A stretch of 64,000 bases of DNA, taken from the NCBI GenBank assembly GCA_025738555.1, contig JAOVFP010000022.1, positions 1,426,001 through 1,490,000 on the forward strand, read 5' to 3'. Under the pieces are notes generated by a model, which saw only the letters and a program-made list of their open reading frames with translations, did not search any database and was not told the origin of the DNA. Both the position numbers and the translations under genes were made by a program. The stretch comes from Cyathus striatus. Taxonomy: Eukaryota; Basidiomycota; Agaricomycetes; Agaricales; Nidulariaceae. The first letter of the stretch is position 1, and each line of letters starts with the position of its first letter. This document shows positions 1-10,873 of the stretch, piece by piece.

Positions 1-766
1 TCAACCATTTCCATGGGCCATGGATCCAATACACACATATGCTTTACTGGTACTCCTCTGATTGTGCTTGGCCAGCCGCTTGAAGCTCCCTGAAGCGCGT
101 AACGAATTCTTCCGAGAAGCTTGTCTCCAGAAGGGCGTTCATACCTTCCGCGTACTTAACCATGTCAGCAGGCGAATTGGCTATGATCGAGCGCTTAAGT
201 CCAGTTGGTGTACGAGAGGATGCATAGGTCGCTGCTAGCATACCTTCAATGCAGAGTAGGTGAATTATAATTTAAGTTTAGGGTGAAAGCTAGGACATAC
301 CTCCCCATGAGTGTCCGAGAAGATCAAAGTCCGAGCTAATACCCAAGTGTTCAAGAAGGGATTCTAGCAGGGCAATAAATACATCGGTGTTCCAGAATTC
401 CTTTGGCTTATCTAATGCATGAGACGATTTTTCGTTGCCAATCTCATCGTAGAACACAACAGGAATACTATTCGGGTAATGTCAGATATTTACTAAAAAG
501 TATTCCATAGAGTATATCTTACCCCGCTTTGTCGTTTATGGTTTTGTGTGATCTATTCTCCCCAAAACAATCAACATCTTTACAAAACGCAAAAATGGGA
601 AGTAAAAGGCTTACAGCAAGTAGTTGTAAGTCATCCCTGGCCCACCATGTAATAATACCAAAGGCTTCTTTCCACTTCCTTTGAGGTCACCGAAGATTTT
701 ATACCACGTCTGGTACGCTCTCCCATTGAAAGTGAACTCCGTAATACTGGTGGCAGAGGTAGACAT
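1..766 (-). pseudogene. S33 alpha/beta-hydrolase copy A, frameshifted and cut by window edge
   Basis: This is the 5' part of a proline iminopeptidase-like hydrolase. Exons read 766-615, 552-523, 467-301 and 243 downward, joined by GT-AG introns whose positions match the intact copies. The HGGPG oxyanion motif and the GHSWGG nucleophile elbow are both present. In exon 4 the frame stops (TAA) directly after SEEYQ. The expected downstream peptide (KHMC followed by LDPWP) is still encoded, but in another frame, because about 22 nt present in the sister copies are missing near position 46. Exons 5-6 lie beyond the window edge. The lesion is seen directly; loss of function is inferred. An annotation error is unlikely because both flanks of the deletion align to the paralogues. 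Confidence 0.8.
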
Positions 767-866
767 AACTTTGTTAATGGTACAGAGCTGATGGAAGTAA
801 TGATCAGAGCCTTGACCATTCCCGCACAATTTAACAGTTATGCGCGAAGCTGGTGTATAAGCCATC

Positions 867-1351
867 GATTACCTATGAAGATTTATTAAGATATTGTTCC
901 ATTGGCAATTGACATTTCGATGACTCACCTAGGTAAGCCTGCCCACTGACATGAGAAAGCGGAGAATATAAGTTTGTAAAAGCACTTAAAATACCAGGCC
1001 TTATCGGTTGGCTAGAACAGACTCGGACGACGTGCGTACTGATGTTGTTCAAGTAACATATGGATATGCACGTGTGTGAAGCCGCTCGGTTCAGATTTTC
1101 GGTACTATTTGTCAATTTTGACCGCAGAACCCCTATAGAAACCACATGTTGTTCATATGAGACGTAGACGTGAAATCACGGAGATAATTCAAAGGTAAAG
1201 ATGAACAAAGATAATTGTAGATAGGTAGATATGGACCATATCGTATGGTAAGCTGATGGTAAGACTCAAGAGACCTCGACTTGGGCCATGTTCCGCGTGC
1301 GTTATATTGAAATGTTTGGCAGTACTTATTCTTGCCAATGATGGCAAATAG
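867..1351. other. upstream region of copy A, no gene seen
   Basis: No coding pattern or recognisable repeat was seen in these 485 bases. They presumably include the promoter of copy A, which is read leftward. Confidence 0.4.
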
Positions 1352-1359
1352 CCACAAAG

Positions 1360-1963
1360 TAGTGTTGCCGTCCGCTCGGCTCCAAAGCCACGAGCCGGTG
1401 AGCTGAGCCGAAAATGAGCGGAGCTGAGCAGGTCTCACGAGAGCTGCACCCGGACAGCTCTAGCTCAGCTAGGAGCCGCTCCACGTCAGCTATGAACCCG
1501 CTAAGCTACAGCTTAATTTCCATTTCTGAATCTTGTTGAACAAATACCACATATCGCTTAATCTTCCATTGTTTTCATTTATAACTTCATTTTTTACATA
1601 TAGATAGACACTACTAATATTCATGCATGTATAATAGTATTAAGCTTGAGCAAGCTTGAGAGAAAGAACATAAAAATGCTACCTCACACACAAATTTAAC
1701 AGCTTTTCAGACCATTATCTAAAAGGTGTGCACTGCATCAAATTAGCTTTTAAGCACCTTACAAATGCCCATTCTCTATTCTGCTGAACTATGTATTTAG
1801 TAACTTGCAGCGAACAGACTGAGCTGTGGCTTAGCCAAAGCTAAGCGGTTAGCTGGAGAAGCGAACCAAACCTAAACAGCTTCGCTCATAAGCTGAGCTA
1901 CCTGCAGTACCTGAGCCATGGAAGCTGAGCTAAACTGAGCAGAACTGAGCAGCAGCAACACTA
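1360..1963. mobile_element. hAT-type MITE with 8-bp target duplication
   Basis: The 604-bp segment starts TAGTGTTGCCG and ends with the inverse of TAGTGTTGCTG, an 11-bp terminal inverted repeat with one mismatch. It is flanked by perfect 8-bp direct repeats CCACAAAG (1352-1359 and 1964-1971). An 8-bp duplication and TAGNG-type ends are hallmarks of the hAT superfamily. The first and last about 150 bp are packed with GCTGAGC/GCTCAGC motifs, as expected of subterminal transposase-binding repeats. There is no transposase frame, so the element is non-autonomous. Confidence 0.85.
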
Positions 1964-2140
1964 CCACAAAGTGTTTTGTTTAAGGTCACCATCTTGCCTT
2001 GCCAGCAGGCCCCATGCCTAGTTCTAAGCTGAGTTTCAGACCCAGGAGCCAGGATCTTGTTGTTTTTCGGATACCCAAACCGAACCTTCACTCAACAACA
2101 TCAAGCTTCCAAATTAATTCTTTAAATTATAGTGTACATG

Positions 2141-2931
2141 CAGTCTCCTTCCCAGACCCACTGGGAGGTCTCTCTACTAGGCAGTACACAATTCTTTTTC
2201 CGAGTTAAAGGGGAATAGATTAAGTCTCATGATGTATATCTCACGTTCTGTTTTAGGGTTGAACATTATTTCAGTGAGACCTCCCAGAGGGTCTGGCACA
2301 AAACATATACAAATAACATAGCCACCTGATGGCCATGGCTCCGATTTTCATTCTGAGAATGAAATACAACCTTCATAGTGATAAGTCATTCTTCTATCTT
2401 GACCTGCTCGCAGCTTGTTTTTGAATCTCATACCATTTATTATAATTGAAAATGTCTCTCAGGTTATTTAAATAGCAATAGCAGAATTTAAGATGAGACT
2501 CTTGTGGAATGAACCTGAAATTCTCTCAGTAAGCAATAAGTTTATGCACTAATCATAATCCTTTCATTTCTTGTGAGATGTTCAAGAGTGAGTCTTGAAG
2601 GGGAATCAAGGGAATTACAATAAATCATGATGTACACTCTTTCAATCCTCTTCAATTATGTTCTAAGGTCAATATATCATTAGTATGAACACAATTGCAG
2701 TGAAGCATTTGGGGCTCAGAAGTGATCAGCATATGCAGTGGTCAGCTCGACCCTTATATTTGTATATGTTTTGTGCCAGACCCTCTGGGAGGTCTCACTG
2801 AAATAATGTTAAACCCTAAAATGGAACATGAGATATACATCATGAGACTTAATCTATTCCCCTTTAACTCAGAATAAGAATTGTGTACTGCCTAGTAGAG
2901 AGACCTCCCAGTGGGTCTGGGAAGGAGACTG
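2141..2931. mobile_element. long-inverted-repeat element, Mutator-like, 9-bp target duplication
   Basis: Two arms of about 170 bp (2141-2315 and 2758-2931) are near-perfect reverse complements around a unique centre of about 440 bp. The ends read CAGTCTCCTTCCC and its inverse. Immediately outside lie GTGTACATG (2132-2140) and GTGTACACG (2932-2940), a direct repeat matching at 8 of 9 bases. Long terminal inverted repeats plus a 9-bp duplication point to a Mutator-like (MULE) non-autonomous element. Within each arm the motif CAGACCCNCTGGGAGGTCTC occurs at both ends in opposite orientation, so it is present four times. No transposase frame was seen. Confidence 0.75.
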
Positions 2932-2969
2932 GTGTACACGTAACATACTGACAACAATGAAATTCAATA

Positions 2970-3080
2970 CTGGAGACTTTCGACCAAATGTTCAGTCACA
3001 TGTCATGCAGGGCCTCTGAACAGAACAATTTAGTCCTGTTGTGTAATACCATGGAGGTTCAACAAGAGGTTTACGTCAAC
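2970..3080. repeat. solo left terminus related to the TA-flanked MITE family
   Basis: After TA, the sequence CTGGAGACTTTCGACCAA followed by TGTTCAGTCAC and GAACAGAAC matches the termini of the elements at 3505-4011 and 23603-23986. No partner terminus lies immediately downstream. The best-matching right end is at 7119 (CTGGAGGCTTTCGACCAA on the reverse strand). Confidence 0.5.
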
Positions 3081-3504
3081 CTCTGTAAAAACAAAAAAGT
3101 CCATAGATCATGTACATGACATTCATTAATCATGCCAATGTATGTACCAGACATGTGAAGCAGCTTGTACATATATGGTTAACCAAAAGGGCCTAGCATC
3201 TGGGGAACATATGTGCAGCTTATACACAACTCCTGTGAAACACATGTACACTGTAGATATAACTCATGTTGGACTCATGCAATACTCACACAGCTTTTCC
3301 ATCTGTACCATCTGCTCCTATCAACAGTGTGTAAATATTTGACTGCCTAGTGTAAAATGAACTAGTATGTGCAGCTCATGTGTAAAGCATTTATAGCATA
3401 TTTGTAACTCATGTAGGACTCATGCAATACTCACACTACTTCTCCAGCACACTGCATGCACTATAGTATGTATGTACTATCTATACATCAATTGACTTAC
3501 AATA

Positions 3505-4011
3505 CTGCACTCTTTCAACCAACTGTTCAGTAACGCGTCACACGACGCCATGAACATGAACAGATATACATTTCGTAACACATCACACTGCTCCATGAAC
3601 AGAGGTACAAGGAAATTTGAGAACAGCTGAAATTCAAAAAAAAAAATCGTTGTGATTTGCAATAATTGTTGCTAAAGATAGTACTACTAATACTTTGCAA
3701 CTACTGTGTATTGTTTAGTGTTCTTCATAAGTCATTGAAGAATATAATGTATTTTTAATAAAAAATCCTTTGAACGTGTCCTACTTTACCAACAACCTCT
3801 TCCAATGTACATTCTGCGGGATTCAGAATAATTGAAAGTGAGGCGACTCGAGCAAGAGCTCGCACAGACGCATCACAATGATTATGTAAACTAATTACTC
3901 ACTGAACAGATTTTCCATTCGTCACGCATCACACCGACCCTTGAACAGAGGGTCCAACTGTTCATTGTCGTCACAGCGTAATTCGATGAACAGTTGGTCG
4001 AAAGGGTGCAG
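3505..4011. mobile_element. TA-flanked MITE (Tc1/mariner-like), 507 bp
   Basis: The left end CTGCACTCTTTCAACCAA and the reverse complement of the right end, CTGCACCCTTTCGACCAA, match at 16 of 18 positions and both continue CTGTTC. TA occurs directly outside both ends. The interior repeats a module made of TGTTC, then GTCACGCGTCAC or a variant, then TGAACAG. There is no coding capacity. Confidence 0.7.
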
Positions 4012-4013
4012 TA

Positions 4014-5784
4014 CTAAGTACTAGAACTAGGGTGTTTCATCAATTGTATACTTGACAATAGCCAGTATTTTTACCTAGAAACACATTTGTGGGGGGTGGT
4101 ACTTGAGGATAGGCCTGGATGATGAGATAGGAGTCTGTGAGTGGGAAGGGGTTCAGAAGTTCTCAAAGTTGTTAGTAATAAATGCTAAATAAATGACTGA
4201 AAAAGAAAATATTAGTCAATCTTTAATCAACAGAGGTATTTTAATTACATGAAGTATCTGAGCTTGTACTTAGGTATATAATTAAAGATGGAATGAAATA
4301 TCTACATAGCGAAGCATATGCGCATGTATAACTTTGATAATGGAAGAGGGTTGAGAGGTTGAGAAGGTCACATGATCCTGTGAGATAACACAGAAAGCGG
4401 TTGACACTGCCAATGAAGTTGCTGTTATACTATTCCCCCCCTCTCTCTCTCTCACTCTCTCACTTGTCTCTCTTGTTCTCAAGCTCCTCTCTGTTTACCC
4501 AATGCCAACCATTCAAGAGCTCTTATAATAATGAACTCAATGCTTCTACTCTGGGAATTTGAACTTCAGGATGGGTGGCTAGCCAGCCAAGAAGCCATGT
4601 CAGTGTGAAGAGTTGGTCAAAGTGGTACTATGAGGGTAAAGATGGTAGGTCTTGTTAATGCTCTTACAAAACTTTCTAACTGATCTTCTCAGGTGCACTT
4701 TCAATCCTTAATGCTGCTACCCCATTGCTTCATCCAACTCTTGCAATTCTTCCATAAGTGGACACTCAGGTACTAGTGGTTCCGCTTTGATTAGGTGGGA
4801 TGAGGAGGGGTTTCAACATGTTAAGGAGCATAGGAGGAAGGAGAGGTGTGAGAAGGTGGAGAAAGATAGGAGGGAGGGTAAAGAGAGTAGGGCAGGGATG
4901 GAGGGTAGGGGAGGACAGCCATCAGTGATGTTTGAGTGTGGACAACATTTCATAGTGCATAAATAAACATGTCCAGATGCTATGGTAGATATCTGCACAT
5001 TATGAATTTTGCATGTCTAGATTATGGAGACAACATTTCCATATCATGTAAATGGCATTGGTAGAAGATGTAGTTGATATTACAAGGCATCTCTAGATCA
5101 TGTTCAGGTCATATATCTCTTAGACATCATGTACAGTTGTGCAATCTTATTGGCTCAGAGAATTGAATTACATGTCCTAACCATGTCCCAAATATGAGTG
5201 CGATATCTTTTTTCAGGCCATTTCCAAGTCTGAATTGCGACATTTTCGCATGTACTGCTCATTGCTGACTATTACATGACCTGTGCATGTGAAGTTCATG
5301 TGCTTTCATTTTTACAGAGTGTCAACCAAGGCGTGTTACACGGTGTGAGAAGGTCTTAGGTTAATAAATGAGTGCTTAGAATGTCTTGATTCAAGCTTGT
5401 TCTTACAACACAAATTATAACTACTTAAATACTCTTTTACTATCTATTTGTTATCTATTTACTGTCTATCTAAATATGTACCATGTATGAGTTACCCTTC
5501 GTTATTATCACCATGTGCTTCACTCACTCTTGTGTGATCTCTGAGAGGGTAAGGAACAGATCACGCAATGATGTTGATCAGTAAGTGAGGGGAAGTACAA
5601 AGGAACGCGAAACGACTCCGAGAGGTAGAGCATGTCACTGATGCGCGTTCTCGGAGCGTCTAAAGATAGAAAAGCGCTTATTACTATATTGGGTAGTTTA
5701 CATATTGGGTAAACTACGCGCGTCGGTCTGTCCATCACCACGACCCTTACATGTTGTCACGCATCATGGGCGGCTGCAAACAAA
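4014..5784. other. non-coding stretch with a CT microsatellite
   Basis: About 1.8 kb without a supportable gene. A short pyrimidine microsatellite, mostly (CT)n, lies at about 4435-4475. The small open frames here lack codon structure or homology that I recognise. Confidence 0.5.
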
Positions 5785-6859
5785 CACGGCGAACAATTGG
5801 CGTTCCAGTACGATCAAAAGTCGGTCATTCCAGTAACTTTCCAGTTACCTTTCCAATACGAACACGCGCACCACTAATTAAACCGGCTTGAAAAAACAAA
5901 GAGATGATGGCAATCTGTTTGATGTAAGATTTGGCATTGAGCGAACTGATTTACTTGAGCACATGGCAGATATTACTATGATTGGAAGATGTCTTGCATC
6001 GACGCAACATTGATAATTAAGTACTGTGTCGCTTTTGCATGTTGTCATTTACCTTTTCTTCCTGTAATTACAAATACCTCAATTTGATGAGTATATATTG
6101 AATGCCAAGGGGTGTATTAATCCTGTAGTTGTTCTTAAGTCACTCAAATTTTATGCCGTGCTGCCTTTTCTTTAATACATTGCTGTATAGTAATAAAGCA
6201 TTTGACGCCATCTAGAACTGTGAAAATCATAGTACCTGTAATTCAATTGCTGATACCACCGCCTAAGATACAGTGGAATTATTATTGCCTATCCGTTAAT
6301 CCTCCTGTCATGTTATTTTTTTTTTATTCGCCAAAAGGACCGATTAATGTTAAACATTAAATAGATAGATTGGCATAAACGGTATAGAATTCCTGGAACT
6401 AAAATTAACTCAAGCATCTATGGAAGGCGCAGTCTTTAATTAATTCAGACCAAGAGCCTAGATAAATTCAATAATATATTGTTAATATATACATTTCGGA
6501 GTTCTCATAAATTGTAACTGCCTGTACATAAATTTCATACGATATTTTCAGCTCTTATGGGTCATACAACATTATTCTAAATCAAAATGTGAGAACGAAG
6601 AGAATTTACATCGTAAGACATCACTAAAATCAAGTTCAAATCACTTCTATGCAGGTCCTTACACACCACTTGGATCTGCATTCACTACACGAAGGTCAAC
6701 AAAGCCAACTCGGGAGTCTCGAACCAAACACGCCACGTTTCCTTTGTGTCTTCAAGCGGCTATATTGATTGATACACGTGTTTGGAACTGGAAAGCTGAC
6801 TGGAAGACTACTGGAATGACCGACTCTCGATCGTACTGGAACGTCAATTGTTCGCCGTG
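5785..6859. mobile_element. fold-back element with about 80-bp terminal inverted repeats
   Basis: The left arm (5785-5867) and right arm (about 6775-6859) are inverted copies beginning CACGGCGAACAATTG. Each arm carries tandem near-repeats of TTCCAGT about every 20 bp. Directly outside the ends lies AAA on both sides, a possible 3-bp target duplication as in CACTA-type or PIF/Harbinger elements, but AAA is too simple to be decisive. The centre (about 900 bp) is AT-rich and has no transposase frame. Confidence 0.6.
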
Positions 6860-7019
6860 AAAGGTTCTGTGAAACTAAAAGACTGGTTTTTTTTCCGAAA
6901 AACTTCAATGAGTTTGCACAAAATACAAGTGCTCTATTACATTAGAATGGTCTAATTTCCCTTCAAAGTCTTCCTAGATTATAGAAATTTTTTATGATCA
7001 CCGTGAAATGCGAACAATT

Positions 7020-7119
7020 TTTATGCCAGTCACGCTTCAAACCAGGGAGTGAACAGAACAATGAATGAAACTTTTGTGTCACGCTGAAAATCGCCGAACA
7101 ATTGGTCGAAAGCCTCCAG
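7020..7119. repeat. right terminus of a TA-flanked MITE-family element
   Basis: The stretch ends GGTCGAAAGCCTCCAG followed by TA, the inverse of the CTGG..TTTCGACCAA terminus. Inside are GTCACGCTTCA, GTGAACAGAAC and GTGTCACGC, variants of the family's internal module. Its left partner may be the terminus at 2970. Confidence 0.5.
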
Positions 7120-7148
7120 TATGTCTTTTGGTAAGTCTAAATCCATAC

Positions 7149-8332
7149 CTAAGCAACAGATTCGAGAAACGCCAAAATCGCAGCAAAATATCTTCCATAA
7201 ATAGTCAATTCCTATCAGCTATTTCAATGAGATAACGACATACCCTTCCGGATCCTCAGACATCGGACTATGTGTTGTGTTTGGGAGCTCGACCCTTTTG
7301 ACCCTTGGAGTATGCAAGAAATATGGAATTATAGCAGCTTCTTGCACTACATCGCCTGGAGAGCTGATGAGCAGCAGCGGTGCGCGGATCTTATGCAAAT
7401 CGGCGATAATGGACCAATTCTTGAGGTTGCCGTTCGGCTGCAGCATAGATGTTCCCAACCTTCAAATCGTTAGTCATTTCAACTTCTATAACACTCCAAG
7501 TACATTATACTCACAAAGAGTTATGCACGTTCCCATTGATTTCAATAGCCTTCATACTCTCAACGACATCTTCCGGCCATGGATCCAAAGAGCATATGAA
7601 CTTCTTATAAAACTGCCCCACTCCTTGCTGGTACTCCTCTGACCCCCCTTGGCCCGCCTCTTGTAGCTCCCTTACACGCGTCACAAGCTCCTTCGGGAAA
7701 TGTTTCTCAAAAAGCGCGTTGGTTCCTTCTGCAAATTTAACCATGTCCGCAGGAGAGTTGGCTACAATGAGATGCTTCAGCCCAACTGGTACTCGAAGGG
7801 CCGCGTAGGAAGCTGAGACAATGCCTTTCATGCAGTTTAGTAAGTGGTCAAAGTAGGAACGACGAATAGAACATACCTCCCCAGGAATGTCCCAGAAGAT
7901 CAAAGTCCGAGCTAATTTCCAAGTGACGAAGAAGACTTTCTAGCTGGACCATGAAGACCTCGAGGTTCCAGAACTCCTTCGGTTCGTCTAGTGCATAAGA
8001 CGACTTTCCGTTTCCAATCTCATCGTATACCACTACAGGAATCCTATATCGACAATATGAGCTCTCTGAGTCATCTATTAGTCATTTACGAGCGTCCTAC
8101 CTAGCTTTCTCATACAGGACTTTGTGCCGACTATCCAAGACTTGTCAGTCTCGAAATATATTACCAAAAGAAAAGAGAGAACTCACAGCATGTAGTGATG
8201 GGACATCCCAGGCCCTCCGTGTAACGCTACCAGAGGTCTCTTTCCACTTTCTTTGAGGTCGCCGAAGACTTTGTACCAAGTCTGGTACACTTTCCCCCCA
8301 AATGTAAACTCTGCAATACCGGTATAAGACAT
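7149..8332 (-). CDS. S33 alpha/beta-hydrolase (proline iminopeptidase / amino acid amidase type), copy B, intact
   Basis: Six exons: 8332-8187, 8130-8101, 8043-7877, 7824-7515, 7459-7244 and 7191-7149, with introns of 52-57 nt, giving 303 aa. It carries HGGPG near residue 38, the GHSWGG nucleophile elbow near residue 110, and a C-terminal acid (SSPGDVV) and histidine (NTTHSPM). These are the marks of family S33 proline-specific peptidases, which release N-terminal proline or hydrolyse amino acid amides. No signal peptide is seen, so it is probably cytosolic. Exon lengths equal those of copy C except for the last. A TATA-like ATAAATA lies about 65 nt upstream of the start. Substrate is not predictable from sequence. 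Confidence 0.9.
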
Positions 8333-8746
8333 AGCTGTGTTGGTGGGGATTTGCTGTTGAGAACTGCTGGATAATGTTACCGGTGCATATACACACTATT
8401 TATGCGTGGAGCACATAGGCCGCATGAATGTGAAGACTCGATTTCACATTGTTCAAGATCGCCAACTGGTCTGAAGTAACGCGAGGAAGCCTTGTTCCAC
8501 GTGGTGACTTGCTACGCCTGCCCCACAGCTAGGGTTCAAAGGGAGAACTTACACTGTAGTGTGTACGAAGAACGCTGATGCTGGAAGATCTCGGTACCTG
8601 CACCGATGTAAGGTACGGAGCTCACACCGATATGATGTAACATATTTCGATAACCAGATCTTGACCAGATCTGTACGGAGTGTTTTGATGCGAGCTTGAA
8701 GGAGTCTTAACAGGTCTTAACCCCGTCGGAATGGAGGAGAATGGAG
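8333..8746. other. upstream region of copy B
   Basis: No gene was seen. The stretch includes the probable promoter of copy B and runs up to the next transposable element. Confidence 0.4.
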
Positions 8747-8754
8747 GTTATTGG

Positions 8755-10133
8755 TTAGTGGATGACTTCCCGTAAGGATCTGGCGTAGTCTGACGACGCC
8801 AGATTTTCAAACTCCGGTTTATACCTCGCTGATGCCAGACCGTAAGGTAGCTGTCCATCGGCTTCAGATGGATTCAGAAGAGTAATAGACTATGAAGTTC
8901 CAAGTGTTGAAAAAGTCGCGCGCGCCGTAAATCGGCTGTGCCGTGTGCCGTATCCACACTGCATGGTTAGAACTGCTGTTTTTTCTTACTCATTCTGTAT
9001 ATAGATGAATAAAATGTGTACTATATTATATTCTATGCATTTTGACACTTTTATACGAGATGTATTCTGTGTTTTTGCTATGTTTTATCATTTGAAGGAT
9101 TGTTCCCACGCTCCCCCGCGCACTTTAGCATTCCGAAAAGGTATTGAATCTACCAAATAAATGTTGATTCAAATGTTTTTAAGCTATATTTATAGTATTT
9201 TATGCTAGGTCTCCATTGTAATATCCAGCTCCTCCGCTTATCGTTACTCACCATCGAGCTCAACACAATTCCTTCATTGTGTGTTTATCTGGATAATCTC
9301 GCATACTACGTATTCTTATGAAGATTTTAGGTTATAGGACAGAATTCATAGCGTACAAGTAAAGCTGCGATTAAGTGAGACATAAAAGTTATATCACAAA
9401 TTTAAAGTAAAGAAGTTGAATAATATATGAGCTTATTTAATTTTCGATGTTGTAAAAATGATCCCTTACGTGTGTCCAGTGTACTTTGTATTATTATATA
9501 TTTCAAGATATAGTGCATTTTATACACAGATAGATGTAGAATCACCCTTTATCCGGTAGATTCAGTACCTTTTCGGAAAGCTGAAGTGCGCGGGGGGGCG
9601 TGGGAACAATCCTTCAAATGATAAAACATAGCAAAAACACAGAATACATCTCGTATAAAAGTGTCAAAATGCATAGAATATAATATAGTACACATTTTAT
9701 TCATCTATATACAGAATGAGTAAGAAAAAACAGCAGTTCTAACCATGCAGTGTGGATACGGCACACGGCACAGCCGATTTACGGCGCGCGCGACTTTTTC
9801 AACACTTGGAACTTCATAATAGACTGTGATAGAGTAGGCGAGACCAGGAGGGAGAGGAAGGGAAGCGGACACCGACAAAATGGAGATATCGGTTGAGATG
9901 AACCATGTGGAAACATCACATAGGCGAGTAAACATACCTTTTGCGGACATCTGGAGGCTTTTCGAAAGCTTTCGCAAGTCTAGCGGAGGGGGGGGGGGCT
10001 CGCCAGATGTTCATGTCTGGCACTGTCTGACGCTGTCTGACGGTGCTCGAGAATTTGAAATTTATCTCGGCAACTCGGCGCGCCCATGTCTGACGACGTC
10101 AGACTGTGCCAGATCCTTGCGGGAAATCATCCA
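8755..10133. mobile_element. non-autonomous DNA transposon with nested 263-bp inverted repeats
   Basis: The outer ends share TGGATGAYTTCCCGYAAGG and then ATCTGGC in opposite orientation. The 8-mer GTTATTGG lies outside both ends (8747-8754 and 10134-10141) and may be a target duplication, although the left end then carries four extra bases. Nested inside, 8891-9153 and 9555-9818 are near-identical inverted arms enclosing about 400 bp. Further SGCCAGA/TCTGGC and GTCTGACG motifs occur between outer and inner repeats. No transposase frame is present. An 8-bp duplication would suggest hAT; the superfamily is uncertain. Confidence 0.65.
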
Positions 10134-10141
10134 GTTATTGG

Positions 10142-10873
10142 AATTCAAGTGTCGACAAAGCGTTGTCCTGATATTCAAGACAGATCGACATGATCGACCG
10201 ATGACTAGATTGTGATTTTCGCGCCATATCGAATCAGTACTAGACTGCTAGTTGTCAGTGAAGTTAATTGCAGTTCAAGTCAAGTTTAAGTTACAAACTT
10301 GCACTGGGCCAATCGTGGAGGAGCAGTTATTGACTGTTGAAGTCACTCGGAAAAATGCCTTAATTCTTTCTTAACCCCACTCTTCACTTCCATTTTCTTA
10401 TTTCTAACGCGGGCGCCTCGCCACTGTTGCCCGGAGGCCAGTGCTGCCCCTAATCTCTTGGCTGCGAACTCGTATGATTGGGTAGCTTCATGCGTAATGA
10501 TGATGTTACCAAAATGGTATTAGTAATGCTCGGTATGTGCTCCGAACTTATATCGGTAGTAGCACCGAGATCTGACAACATCAAATATCAACCTTACGCA
10601 CTACAGCAAGCTTTCGAGCCCTTTCTACTTCCTCCTACTACTTGTGATTACCAGCGAGAGTCGTCAAGTGAGCCGAGCACCAGGATTTGAATATCGAATG
10701 AATATGCTAACAATCTCGAACGACGTACTATCCGATTATGGGATCTTCCCATTCCTGCTGCTTTCCAATTTACAGATAAATAGGATGGACAAGACCTGGA
10801 AAAATCACCTCCCAATACTCCAACTCTTAGCTTGCATTTAGTACACCACCTCACAACTTACAACACAACTACT
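10142..10873. promoter_or_regulatory. upstream region of copy C with TATA-like box
   Basis: No gene was seen. AGATAAATAG at about 10774-10783, about 90 nt before the start codon, resembles the AGATAAATAC upstream of copy G and the ATAAATA upstream of copy B, and is the likely core promoter element. Function is inferred from this recurrence only. Confidence 0.35.

Noticed and set aside
1133..1438. 101-aa minus-strand frame running into the hAT MITE
   Set aside because: It crosses the left end and target duplication of the element, so it cannot be an ancestral gene.
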